From Anaeramoeba flamelloides (lineage: Eukaryota > Metamonada > Anaeramoebidae), in contig JANTQA010000047.1 of NCBI GenBank assembly GCA_027625915.1, forward strand, positions 4,092,001 to 4,156,000: a DNA stretch of 64,000 nucleotides, in the 5' to 3' direction. A program made the translations under genes and the position numbers. Numbering within the stretch: the first letter of the stretch is position 1; every line of letters begins with the position of its first letter. The notes below the pieces were generated by a model, which was given only the letters and a program-made list of their open reading frames with translations, did not search any database and was not told the DNA's origin. Of the stretch, positions 32,601 through 42,393 are shown piece after piece.

Positions 32601-35600
32601 GCCTAGCTTTTTTTTAATTTGGGCTATTTTCTAGTTGTTTTATTCGATATTTATCCAATTCAATTTCTAATTTTTTTGAGTTATTTGATTGCCAGTTAAT
32701 ATTTTTAAATTCCTTTTTTCTAAAAAAAGGAAGAAAGTTAATTAATTCATCAAAATCTATTTTTTTTTTAATTTTTGAATTAATTTAAATGCTCTTTTAT
32801 AAATTGTGATTCTAACAGAATTAATTTTTGCTTCTGTATTATATATAAGCCTTGGTGAATGTGGGTTGATTAATAATAAAAAAAAAAAATTAAAGTTTTT
32901 TTTTATTTATTCAAGTATCGGTATTAATTGCTTTAAAATCGGTTTTTTTTTAGATCAAATATTTCTAATCCATCTAATAGTTGGCTATGTAATGCAGCTT
33001 TAAAAGATCGAATTTTTAAACCATTAGAAAAAATTTTTTGTTGCAAGATATTGTTGAATCTTTTGAAATTGGTTTTAACTTTATTAAGATTAAATTTTAA
33101 ATGAACTTGTTTATCTAGACAACCAAATACCAAGATATAAAATTTATTTGGGAATTACAGTTTTTTTCAGTTTTATCATTATTCTGGTTTCATTCAAAAA
33201 TCTCGAAATAAAGTTATATATATTTTATCGATTTGATAATTTATTTTGATCAATTATCCTTTCATAATTAAAATAATATCAAAAAGAAGTTATTTGTTTA
33301 CACTTCAACAAAAGCCAATATTTATTTCCTTACATCGTGCTTAAACGGTTACCTGAAATAAAATGAAAATTAAATTAAATTTTCACCCTTTTAAATCAAT
33401 ATGATTAAGAAAATGATTTCTAGAGGTTAAATTCACTTAAAAAAAATTGGTTACTTTTAAAAACAAATTACTTTTTTAGTGTTAATTTTTATAAAATTTG
33501 AACATTTTTTTTTTTCTTTAGCCTGAGGCAAAATCATCGGAATTCAATTGCTAACCAAAAACTAAAAAATAAATAAAGTTGTAAAAGGCTGATCCAAAAT
33601 AATTTTTAGTAAAAGAAAGTTAATATGTTAAATATTTTGGTGCTTTAAAACATATTTCCAGCTAAATAAATTATTTTTCTCAAGTTTCACAAAATTTTTA
33701 ATCGGTGAGCAAAAAAGGAATATAAAAACGTGCAAAAATAACAATTTTTCTTTGATTTTTTTTTCAGTGTTTTCTTTGTTTTTGATTTTAATTGAAAATT
33801 GTCTCTATAAAGATCTTCAAATGTCTTCAGAAATTGTCTGAGCCAAACTAACCATTAAAAAAACTCTGTCAAAAAAGGTTTTCGGGCTATCTTTAATATG
33901 ATCGATAAACTTCAGCAGGTACATTTCCAGTGTATTATTAAGGGACTAGTCTCTATTATTATTTTTTTTTTGACCAATTTCTAAATAAGGATTCCTTATC
34001 TTTTGAAATATGTTTAATATTGAAAATAAACAGAAGTTTTCAAATCAAAGTAATTGGCAAAAAATTTTCTCAATCTCTATTAAATTTAGGAAAAAAAATT
34101 TAATAGAGACTCGTCCCTTAAAAAAAAATTTTGTCAGACTGCTTTAAAACTACTTGGGATATAATATTTTTTTTTAATCTAAATGAAGTTTTTTGAACTT
34201 TTTTTTATATTTAAAACACATTAAAATTTTTAATAAAGCGAAAATCTACTCATAAAAATTCAACCTTGAGTTTCCATCATTTTGTCCTTGACTGTATTGT
34301 CTGTATTTTCTTTTTCAACATTCAAATTTGATTATTTTTGTCAGTATTCTTTGGGGAGCACTAAAAAAATTAAAATTAAAAAGGCATCACCTTGTAGAAT
34401 TGCATATCCTACACTCAGATCATTCCGTGAAGATTTTAGTTCCCGTAATGAGTGTTTGCAATCAAATTCAAAACAAAAAGATATTTCAGAAAGAATTCAG
34501 AATCAAGAGTAAAAAATAAAGAATCTTTACATAAGAAAACCCACTTGCAGCTGACTTGGCGATTGCAGAAGCTAAAAATAATTCATAAACATTCAATTTC
34601 ATTTTTTCTTCTTCGTCTTCTTCGTTTTGTTCTTGTATGTCTTTGGTATAACCAAAATTTTCTGTGTTTATGTTTGATAGATAATTCAAATTTGCAACTT
34701 TTCTTTTAAGGATTTCTTGTTTTATTTTTTCGTACATTGGGAAATAAATACCAATATTAGCGAGCCCTAAAATTGATGAGCCAATTCCTGAAAACAGGCT
34801 TGCAGTTCCTTCTTCCTTATAGATCTTCCTTATTGTTTGGAATGTTCCTGTATACTGCCGAGATTCCAAGGGGAGGTGAGACTCGCTTTGCATCCTGATT
34901 TTGGCAACCCAGAAGGGGTTACCAAAGAAAACAGAAAGTGCCCCAGATGCCATGGATGAGAAAAAGTTAATCCCTGTTTTGTGATCGGTATGTGTATGAA
35001 GAAATTGCTTCACTTTCTCGTAACTCGTAAAATAGACTGACCAGTTCACCAAGAGAGCACACAGTGTTGGCGTTAACCCAGTCCAATACACTTTAATATT
35101 TCCCTGGGACGATAATTCTCGTAGTGACTCGACTACACCCAATTTTTTTTGATTTTGTGTTGTTAACATCCTTGTTTTGGCAAGATCTTTTTTTTAAAAA
35201 TATTAAGGCAACAGTAATGAGAAATTGGAAAACATTCGCAAAATTTACGTTGGTTAATGGTCATTGTTTTTTGTTTTTTTTTATTTTGTTTTTTATTTAA
35301 TTCGTTTATTGTTTATTATTATTGTTGTTTGTTTTTTTTGTTTTGGTCCCAAAAATAAAAAAAATTTTTTTAAAAAAAAGCAATAAAAGTTCGCAAAAGC
35401 GTTTTAAAAACTGTTAGGAAAGTTTTTTAAAATTCTCTGGAAAACAGTTGAACGAACTTTCAACTTTTTTGAGAAATTTTTCTCACACTTTTTTTCAAAT
35501 TACTGAAATAATGAATTAATTGTTTTTTACAATCAAATCTTTCAAAACGAACAAAATAAAAAGAAGGAAACACAAAGCTTGTTTGAGAATAAAGAAGAAG

Positions 35601-35757
35601 ATTAAATGAGAAACCACATACCAAATGGAAGAGTTAAAACAGTTGAAATAACAGGAATAGAAGTTCCAGCTAATCCACTTATCCATGGGTTATTTTGTTT
35701 CCCTTGTTGATCATTTACCTGCTCTTTCTTTTTGTTGTTATTCTCATTTGATTGCAT
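29648..35757 (-). CDS. Mitochondrial carrier (SLC25) family transporter, three exons
   Basis: Exons are 35757-35622, 35186-34531 and 29869-29648, 337 residues in all. The first junction splits an Asp codon and the second is between codons. The protein has the three-repeat carrier fold of the inner mitochondrial (or mitochondrion-related organelle) membrane. Signature motifs are PFDLAKTR (44-51), NPFWVAKIR (135-143) and PNEVVRSK (265-272). A Trp in the second motif, the ALLVNWSVYFTSYEK helix and the YPNEVVR-type third motif point to the pyrimidine nucleotide/NAD/folate branch (Rim2, NDT, SLC25A32/33/36). The substrate is therefore inferred, not shown. An acidic loop (EQNEEDEEEK, about 231-240) sits between repeats two and three. 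Intron donors are GTATGT and GTAAAG. The third exon lies 4.7 kb away but supplies exactly the missing sixth helix, which supports the join. Confidence 0.92.
30084..30839. mobile_element. Non-autonomous TTAA-flanked DNA element, copy 2
   Basis: TTAA borders lie at 30080-30083 and 30840-30843. The right end, inverted, begins GGGATTATCTTCACC and the left begins AGAGATTAGCGTCTATCAAG. The 756-bp body matches copy 1 (13571-14318) throughout, including AAGTATGTTGTTATTGG and TTAAAGGTTGAATTATCA. No transposase. Confidence 0.8.
31447..31585. repeat. R4 inverted-repeat element in carrier intron 2
   Basis: The ends ATAACCATTTTAAAAAAGTT and ACTCTTTTAAAATGGTTGTA are inverted repeats, with AAAGTG/CACTTT continuing the stem inside. 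The length is about 140 bp. Confidence 0.7.
32040..32540. repeat. Mosaic foldback repeat, family R3, copy 2 (largest)
   Basis: It is a chain of hairpin modules. A GTTAGGTTTTTTTAAATTTA arm has an inverted partner, the CCAGAATT...AATTCTGG hairpin occurs twice, and AAAATCRATAGATTTTCGTT recurs. Short repeats CACTTGACGGTACTTGAC and CACTCTACGGTAC are interspersed. These last give the block an unusually high G+C for this genome. Confidence 0.65.
32933..33600 (-). pseudogene. LINE-type reverse transcriptase relic
   Basis: On the minus strand, pieces of a non-LTR reverse transcriptase appear in the right order: SAFYNFIYFL (compare SPLLFNIFINDL) near 33590; NSDDFASG, corresponding to the catalytic YADDFA box, near 33535; and a 66-codon open stretch. 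That stretch runs from the FGCLDKQVHLKFNLNKVKTN region to FKAALHSQLLDGLEIF, corresponding to the thumb motif YKAxxxSxLLYGSEIW. Internal stops and at least one frame change separate the pieces. It is a fragment without recognisable ends, in the sense orientation of the host intron. The assignment rests on motif order only. Confidence 0.55.
33942..34117. mobile_element. Short TTAA-flanked MITE (176 bp)
   Basis: TTAA borders are at 33938-33941 and 34118-34121. The terminal repeats GGGACTAGTCTCTATTA and (inverted) GGGACGAGTCTCTATTA match at 16 of 17 positions. The GGGA start and TTAA target are shared with the 750-bp elements at 13.6 and 30.1 kb, so one transposase family probably mobilised all of them. 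Confidence 0.85.
35187..35621 (-). other. Carrier intron 1 (435 bp)
   Basis: The donor is G|GTATGT and the acceptor is AAAAAAAAG|AT. It contains an R4-like palindrome at about 35386-35500 (AAAGTTCG / CGAACTTT, AACTGTT / AACAGTT). Confidence 0.85.
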
Positions 35758-36414
35758 TTGGAAGTTCAGTTATTGTTTCGATTAGGATTGATTAGTTTTG
35801 TTAAAAATTAATTATAAAAAATGAAAAAGTAGACTTTTTCAAATTTGAAATCCTTTTGTTTGATTGAGAAGGTGATAGGAAATTTTTCCAATTGGATAAG
35901 TTTTTACACTTCAAATTTGTTCATTTAGAATTGAAGTATGTTTATGTAATTTTAAATTTTTTAATTTGTTCTTTGTTTCAAAATAAATGAAACTAAATTT
36001 CCAATCAACTTTCCAAAAAAAGATTTATCAATCAAGAAACATTTTAAATTTTGATTTCTGTCATTTAACCTTGAATTCTTTAATATTTCCTTTTTCGAAT
36101 TGAGAACTTTGATGATTTTTTTAATTCTTGGTATGTGATTTTTTTGGATACATGAATGGAACTTTTGATCTTTTCATTATTCAATTAACACTATGGTAGT
36201 GATCTTCCCTGTTTTAGTCAACCAAATTAAACTATACATTTATTGATGACTTTGTTTCGGAGAACATTTATCAATTTGAAAAAACTATAGTTTTTACAAA
36301 CAAGAGAACTTTTTAGATTCTTTCCGAACGATTAACTATACAGTGAAGTCGAAAAGTCAGGAGAAATTAAAAAAAAACCAGTAAATTGACTTATTTCTGA
36401 TCAATAGAAAATAT

Positions 36415-36585
36415 TACTGGTATTTGAACAATAAATGGGAAAGAAAATTCACTTTCTTTTCCAGATTTTTTTTTTCTTATCAATAGAGTTTTCAAGGAAG
36501 CAGGTTGTAATTTGTAGATTTGTAAGAAGAAGGAAATTGAAAAGGAAGTGAATATTCGTTTCCATTTATTATTCAAATACCAGTA
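36415..36585. repeat. Palindromic MITE, family M1, copy 7
   Basis: Intact ends are TACTGGTATTTGAACAATAA and TTATTCAAATACCAGTA, and the length is 171 bp. It is the best-preserved copy, with inverted GGGAAAGAAAATTCACTTTC / GGAAGTGAATATTCGTTTCC arms. Confidence 0.88.
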
Positions 36586-37411
36586 GTAAAAATTTGAAAA
36601 TTCTATCCCATTTTATTGATAAACATTTTAATTAGAGAGTAACCATTATTTGTTCTAATTTTGATATTAAATTTTTATTCTAATCTATCAGTTTTTAACC
36701 CTTGAGTAAATGTAGAAATTAAAAAAATTACCAAATTTGAAAAATTAATTGAGAGCTTGACTGAAAATTGAAATTCTAATTTATTATCAATTCTCCCGGG
36801 GAAAATAAATGTGAAATTTATTTGAAAATATATTTGTGAATAATTATGGTTTTTTTCACTTTTTAAAATACTTGTATTTGAGTTATTAATCAGAAAAAAA
36901 TTTTACAACATTTTCTTCCATTTCTTCTTTAACAAAGAAAATAAAAATACATTCAATTCCACTTTTAAGGCAAAAACTTTAAGGAAATTTAAAGTACACT
37001 AAAAATCTCAAATTAAGGACCAAAATTTGGAATTTTTTTTTTTACAATTTATTTTACTAGAATCTGAATTTTGTGCCTTAATTTGAAAACTTGTTGTCCT
37101 TTAAATCTGGTTGAAAGTTTATACTTTATAAGTGAAACTGACTGTAATAAAAAAAGTAATTTGTGATCTCAGTTTATTTGTTTGATATTCTGTTATTGGA
37201 TATATTGGTATGATTTGTGGCAACTAAGGAATCTAAGTGAAAATCGGATATTTGAATAGAAAAAAAAAACAATAATCAACCAAAATTCTATATCCTTTTT
37301 GAATTTCAAAAAACAGTTATAATTTAGTTTGCTATATACATCCCCTTTAATAATTATTGTCTAAAAAATATTTAAAAGTTGGAAAACTTGTACAATGATT
37401 TTTTTATCTTA

Positions 37412-37844
37412 CTTTGGGAAAAAAGTTAAACAGGTTAAAAAAAAAATTTAACACCATTTTTAAGTGGGGATAAAACATGTAAATAAAAAGTAAAATCTAT
37501 AAAAAAGGGAAAAATAAAGGCTTAAAGACTAAATTAAGGATTAAATAAAATAAAAGTTTTTTTAAAATTATATTTTGGAATGAATTTTTCTTTGATTGAT
37601 CAATTATTAAAAATTTTTTTAAAAATTGAGTATTTTTGAGATCTCCAAAACTACACAAACAATTCCAATAAGAAAGGAGATCAAAATTATATTTGTTTGT
37701 TTGATTGAAAATAATATAATGTTTTATTATTTGAAGTTGACAATTTCTTCTTTTATTCATCGATTTTACTTTTTGGTTCCAGGTTCCATTAAGGTCTTCA
37801 ATTAAAAACCGTTTCTCGACTTTTTCCATATTTCTCTTTTTCTA
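37412..37844 (-). repeat. Long-TIR element R6, diverged copy
   Basis: The minus-strand sequence aligns with 45770-46197 from end to end. Examples are GGTTTTTAATTGAAGACCTT, ACATTATATTATTTTCAATC, TGTAGTTTTGGAGATCTCAA and TTTTTAATAATTGATCAATC. The terminal repeats are much eroded. A 110-codon frame (37497-37829) is part of the element and not a host gene. Confidence 0.75.
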
Positions 37845-37960
37845 ATATGTGTTCATATACTTTTCCAGAATTTAAGTTAAATTTAACAATAATCAGATTC
37901 TTTTATCGAATTTCTTTTTAAAAAATAGAACTTTAAGAAATTACTACCATTTTTACTTAC

Positions 37961-38106
37961 GATTTTATTGGTTTCTTTGAATCATTAATTTTTAGGTCTT
38001 CTATAACAAGATCGTCCCTTTTTATTGTGAAACACAGCTTAAACTTTTCTGTATGCTTTATTTTGACTAAAGTATTAGTAATAAATTTAACTGATACAGA
38101 TCGGCA
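37961..38106 (-). CDS. Orphan internal exon of an unrecognised gene
   Basis: A 146-bp minus-strand segment is open in one frame only (the other two close) and reads CRSVSVKFITNTLVKIKH then TEKFKLCFTIKRDDLVIED and LKINDSKKPIKS. It is bounded by a textbook acceptor (TTTTTTATTTTCAG) and donor (TC|GTAAGT), and its G+C is like that of the known exons. I recognise no family. The pattern of alternating charged and hydrophobic residues suggests beta-strands. Neighbouring exons were not identified with confidence. Possible upstream pieces lie near 38800-38893 and 39070-39130. Confidence 0.5.
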
Positions 38107-38339
38107 CTGAAAATAAAAAAGTTTTCTTTTTGTTTTAAAAATTGTTATTGGTCTAAATGAAATATAGGAAAATTTTTTAATTGATAAGAATCTATTACCT
38201 TTTTTATTTTATTTTTTTTTATTTTTTTTCGGATTAAGAGTCTGTTACTAATCTCTAACCTTTTTTTGAGTGAAATTCAACTTTAAAAAAAACTTTTTTC
38301 TTTTTTATCTTTTTTCTTTTTTATTATAATTTAAGCGAG

Positions 38340-38553
38340 GAGTTTAGAATTCCTCTTGTTTGCCATTAGTTTTTTTTTAATTTGAGAAATAAATAGAAAA
38401 TTTATTTAATTTTCCGTTTATTTCTTAAATTAAAAAAAAACTGCGTTTAGCTTTTCTTCAGTTTTCTGTTTATTAGGAAAATCGATAGATTTTACTAATA
38501 AAACAGAAAACCACAAGAAAACCTAGGCACTTTACGGCACTTTCTGAATTCCT
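38340..38553. repeat. Mosaic foldback repeat, family R3, copy 3
   Basis: It starts like copy 2 (CCTCTTGTTTGCCATTAG). It contains the hairpin TTTTTTTTTAATTTGAGAAA / TTTCTTAAATTAAAAAAAAA, then AAAATCGATAGATTTTACTA, AACAGAAAACC and CTTTACGGCACTT. Confidence 0.7.
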
Positions 38554-38669
38554 AAAATTGAATTACGAAATTGTTAAAAAGATTCAAACAAAAAAACTTT
38601 TCTTTTGATTTTTTCATTTCAAAAAAATAAACAGTCTAACGGAACCAATAAACCACAATACATTCCAAG

Positions 38670-38893
38670 TTAAAATAGAACCCCCCTTATAGATAAAAAA
38701 AAATACAAATAAAGGATAAAGGGAATGGATCGTGTAATTGCCCAAAATAAACCAAACCTCAAAAACAAATCAATCTTCTTTAAAACAAAAAAAAAAAAAC
38801 AATATGATATTACCAATCCTGCTTTAAATCCCCACGTGTAAGAAGAATAAGCCCGAATAAATTTAAAAAAAGTTGCAAAAGACAACCCTTAAA
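38670..38893 (-). CDS. Possible hydrophobic exon, unrecognised
   Basis: The minus-strand frame LSFATFFKFIRAYSSYTW then GFKAGL and on through FVLKKIDLFLRFGLFWAIT is strongly hydrophobic and contains two or three possible membrane spans. A GTAATATC donor could end an exon after GFKAGL. The first part vaguely recalls TMEM135-like membrane proteins, but the match is too weak to name. It may belong to the same gene as the exon at 37961-38106. Confidence 0.2.
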
Positions 38894-40559
38894 ACATAAA
38901 AATAACATCTAACCAGATTATAAGTCTTCCAAAAGAAGTATAATTTTTTAATAGAGACAACAAACATATACAAGCAATTTGATTTAAAATCTACAAGAAA
39001 AGTTACCAGATTCCAAAACCCAGGAATATTTTTATTCAGAATTGAATCAGAAATTACTTACAATACTTTAATCTTGTAATATAGCAGGCATCAAAAGAAT
39101 TTTCATTTTTTGGAATGCTTTTTAAAAATTATTCAGTATTTTAAAATAAATACATATACTTTTTTTTTTGATTTTACTTTATTTATTTTTTTTTGATTCA
39201 AAAAAAGTTTTGAAACTTCTATTTATTTCTTAAAACTTTATTATTAGTAAAGTTAAAATTCTATTTTTTTACAAAGAGGGAATATATGAAAAAACATTGT
39301 TTTTTTTTGTTTTAAAAAGATTGAGAAGAAAAAAAAAATGGGCTATAAAACCAATTGTTGATAAAATTCTCTTATTGTCAACTACAAAATGCTTTTAAAT
39401 TTTCAAACCCCAATTATTACATTTTTATGATCAATTGAAAATATCAGTAAAAAAAGGTATTTTTGATGTTTTTTTAAAAATTTCAAGGTTTTTGGTTTGT
39501 AAGTATTTCTTCCTTTTTTTTTTTTAATGGAATTTTTTTTTTACCTTTTGACACACAAGACTTTAATAATATACATATAAACCGATTGGTGATTTCAAAA
39601 TATTGACACAATCTTTTTTTTACGTTTTCCCAATACCTAAAACCCTCAAATATAGTGTTTTTTTTTTTTTTTCAAAGACTTTCTCGTTGATAAGAATTTG
39701 AAATATTAGAGATTTATTTGGAATTTTACTCAATTCTGTTGATCTCTTAAATAAGGTACCAATTATTTTTTTGTGGGTTTTTTGTTATCAAGAATAAAAT
39801 TCTATGTTGTTCAAAACCAAAATCAAAACCCTAGAAAAGATAGATTTTCATTGTTTGTTTTATTTAAAAAGTTTTATAAATATCACTAGAGTATCCCATT
39901 TTGGTAATTTCAAAAAATTTCTATTCTATATTTATTTGATTTGGGATTGTTTTTTAAGAAGTGGCATTTGAAAAAGCACCTATCAAGTTAAAGAGAGAGT
40001 TGAATTAACTAAATTAGTGTCACTTAATCTAACAAATGTCAAAAGATTAGGTTCTATTAAAAGTCATCAGAAGAATTTTCAATTTAATTTAGTTTTCGAA
40101 AATGAAAAGAAGAGTTATTAATAAAAATCAAAATATTAAGGATCTTTACAAAAGAAGAAAAAATCAAGAACTAAATAAAAGATATTAAGAAAAGGTTTCT
40201 AGTTATAATATTTGTGGTAAAATAAATGGAACAAAAATTTCATTCAGCTCTCCTATAAAAGATTTTCAAAGTCTTGTAAAATTTCAATTTTTAATTACAT
40301 AAACCAGTTTGAAATCATTAATTTTCTCTTTATAGAATTAGGGTTTTTTTGTTGATTTTATTTTAATTCTCGAGAGTTTATTATTATTTGAAAAGTGGAA
40401 TGAAAATTTTGTATTTTTTATTTTTCAATTCACACTAAGATCGAATTGAACGTTCTTTGTTATGTATTTAGATTAAAGTTCCATTTTCCGAATAACATGT
40501 TATTTCATATTAGTCAAAAAGTATTCTATGATGTCATTGATTTTTTTTTTATGTATATT

Positions 40560-41010
40560 TTCCCCAATAATTTATCTGTGCCTTTTGTTACAATTGTGTG
40601 ATAGTCAAAATTTTTGATTTTTTTGAATATACTTTTCTATTGTTGCTTGTAGTTTGATTCATATTTTTAACACCCCCATATTAAATTACTCTATCTCATC
40701 AACTTTCTTTTATATCATGGTTAAATTTTGGAATTTACTCCCTTTCTTATATATGAGTATCTTTTTAGACAATTTGTGAGGGATTTCAGTTTCAATAGAT
40801 CTTTTAATTATTTCCTGTTTTGGTATTGTTGTTTTTCATAAAAATTGTCGAGAAATTGGTTGATTTTGGGGTATTTTTTCAGTTCCAGTTTTACTTCAGC
40901 TTTTAAGGATCGGCTTTAGCTTTTTGGGTTTCGTGTGAGTCCAGTGATACCTTTTTTCAATCTCTTCTATCCCCAAATTTAATTATATTTTTTTGAAATT
41001 ATTTATTTTT
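40560..41010 (-). pseudogene. Decayed coding region, unassigned
   Basis: Minus-strand pieces in alternating frames look like protein: GIEEIEKRYHWTHTKPKKLK, then AEVKLELKKYPKINQFLDNF followed by YEKQQYQNRK, then RSIETEIPHKLSKKILIYK and FDYHTIVTKGTDKLLGK. Stops and frame changes intervene. It could be an old transposon or a dead gene. No family was recognised. Confidence 0.3.
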
Positions 41011-41484
41011 GGAAACATTAAAAGTAAAAATAATTTGCTTTGATCTTGAATTTTTTTCTCAAAAATTTTTCAAATAAAAGGTAATATCTCTTCTTTGAGA
41101 CATATTTTTTGTACTATTTTTTCATATACTTTTGATCAAGTACGAATACTTTAGGTCTGAATCTTGAAGATTCGAAAAAAAGAAGCAGAGATGTTATTTG
41201 ATAATTATATAAATTTCAAATACTTTGATCAATATCAGTTAGTGGTTGGTTGACCATTGGATCTATTGATCTTTCACAATCAAATTATTTTTTTTTAACT
41301 TACACTGGAGACTTTATTAAAGCAATTTTCGAAAAAGATCAATTAGATAAATTGTTTAATGACCCTATTTTTTCACAAAAAGGTGAAAAAAAAGAGATGG
41401 TTGATTGTCATAATTAAAATAGGTGATTAGTAATTTTATGGCTTGAGTGAATTAACGGCTGAGAGAAAAAAAAAAAAAAACGGA

Positions 41485-41661
41485 TTACTGGTTTTTGAAT
41501 GATAAATAGTAAATAATTTTCACTTCATCTTAATTTTCATTTTCTTTTTTTCAAATAGAGTTTTCAAATTACAACCAATCTCTTCGGAAACTCTATTTAT
41601 CAAAGAAAAATAAGGAAAATATGAGACTCAATTTTTTCCATTTAGCAGACAAATGCCTGTA
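41485..41661. repeat. Palindromic MITE, family M1, copy 8
   Basis: The ends are TACTGGTTTTTGAATGATAA and CAAATGCCTGTA, and the length is 177 bp. The left-arm block AATTTTCACTTCATCTTAAT and the centre AGAGTTTTCAAATTACAACC fit the family. Confidence 0.8.
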
Positions 41662-42393
41662 AAAGCTTTTTAACAAAAGGAAAGTAAATAATGAATGTGT
41701 GAATAGTAAATTCTTGTAAATCTTATTATTAACCCTTTTAACTTTTGAAGTTGAATAATAATCACTTTTTTAAAAAGTTGTTCCAAAATTTGAAATTATC
41801 AAAGACTTGTAGACCAAACAGATATACCTTAGTATTTTGATTTGGTGTGAATAAAGATTTCTAATGAAAATTAAATATTTGAAGAAAATTTATTTCAAAT
41901 TACAAAAATACAAGATAAAGGGAAAAATAAATGCTTGGGTTTTATCACTCCGTTTTAAACATTGTCATTTTATTCATATAATTTCAACAAAGTACTAATA
42001 TTTGTAAAAAAATTAAAAGATAAATAAATATTTTTGAAAGAAAAAACAATAAGTGTATCATTCTTGGAGATCCAAAATTAGAAAAAATTCAAAATATTGC
42101 CAAGTGGTAAAAACTATGATACTTTCATTTTCCAACTAATATTTGACATAGAATTATAAAATTATAAAAATTTCCAAATGGTAAATTAAAAATCAAAAGC
42201 AATTTCGAATTTCTGTAAAAAAATCAGAAGAGTTTCGAACAGTACACCGATGAGAGGAATTATTCACAAATTTTAGTTGCATTAAAAATTCAAAAAAAAA
42301 AAAAAAAAAAATTAAAAAAGGGGTTTAAAAAAAAACATTTTTTTATATAACTCTTTCCCAAAAAAAATACTTTTTTGTGAAGACTGATCTCAA

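Larger units (their letters stand above)
29870..34530 (-). other. Carrier intron 2 (4661 bp), packed with repeats
   Basis: The donor TAT|GTAAAG and the acceptor ATAATATTAG|CC restore the third carrier signature. In order along the plus strand it holds a TTAA element (30084-30839), a mariner-like end (30997-31018), an R4 element (31447-31585), an R3 foldback block (32040-32540), a LINE reverse-transcriptase relic (32933-33600) and a TTAA MITE (33942-34117). Near the donor (34300-34500) reading frames are open on both strands, without a recognisable product. Confidence 0.85.
35758..37960. other. Non-coding region upstream of the carrier gene
   Basis: It holds an M1 MITE (36415-36585), a lone M1-like left end at 36869 (TACTTGTATTTGAGTTATTA) and a diverged copy of the long-TIR element R6 (37412-37844). 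No exon recognised. Confidence 0.6.
38894..42393. other. Intergenic region with decayed coding sequence
   Basis: A possible exon lies at about 39070-39130 (minus, IPKNENSFDACYITRLKY before GTAAGT). Protein-like but frame-broken pieces lie at about 40560-41010 on the minus strand, listed separately. An M1 MITE is at 41485-41661. The rest is low-complexity AT. Confidence 0.5.

Noticed and set aside
34282-34512. Overlapping plus-strand frames of 76 and 63 codons, with a 52-codon frame on the other strand
   Set aside because: All lie in carrier intron 2 near its donor. No frame joins in phase with the carrier exons and no domain is visible. It might be a relic, but I cannot support a call.
37497-37829. 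110-codon minus-strand frame MEKVEKRFLIEDLNGTW...
   Set aside because: It lies wholly inside a diverged copy of the R6 transposable element, and the matching part of the well-preserved copy is not open in the same way.
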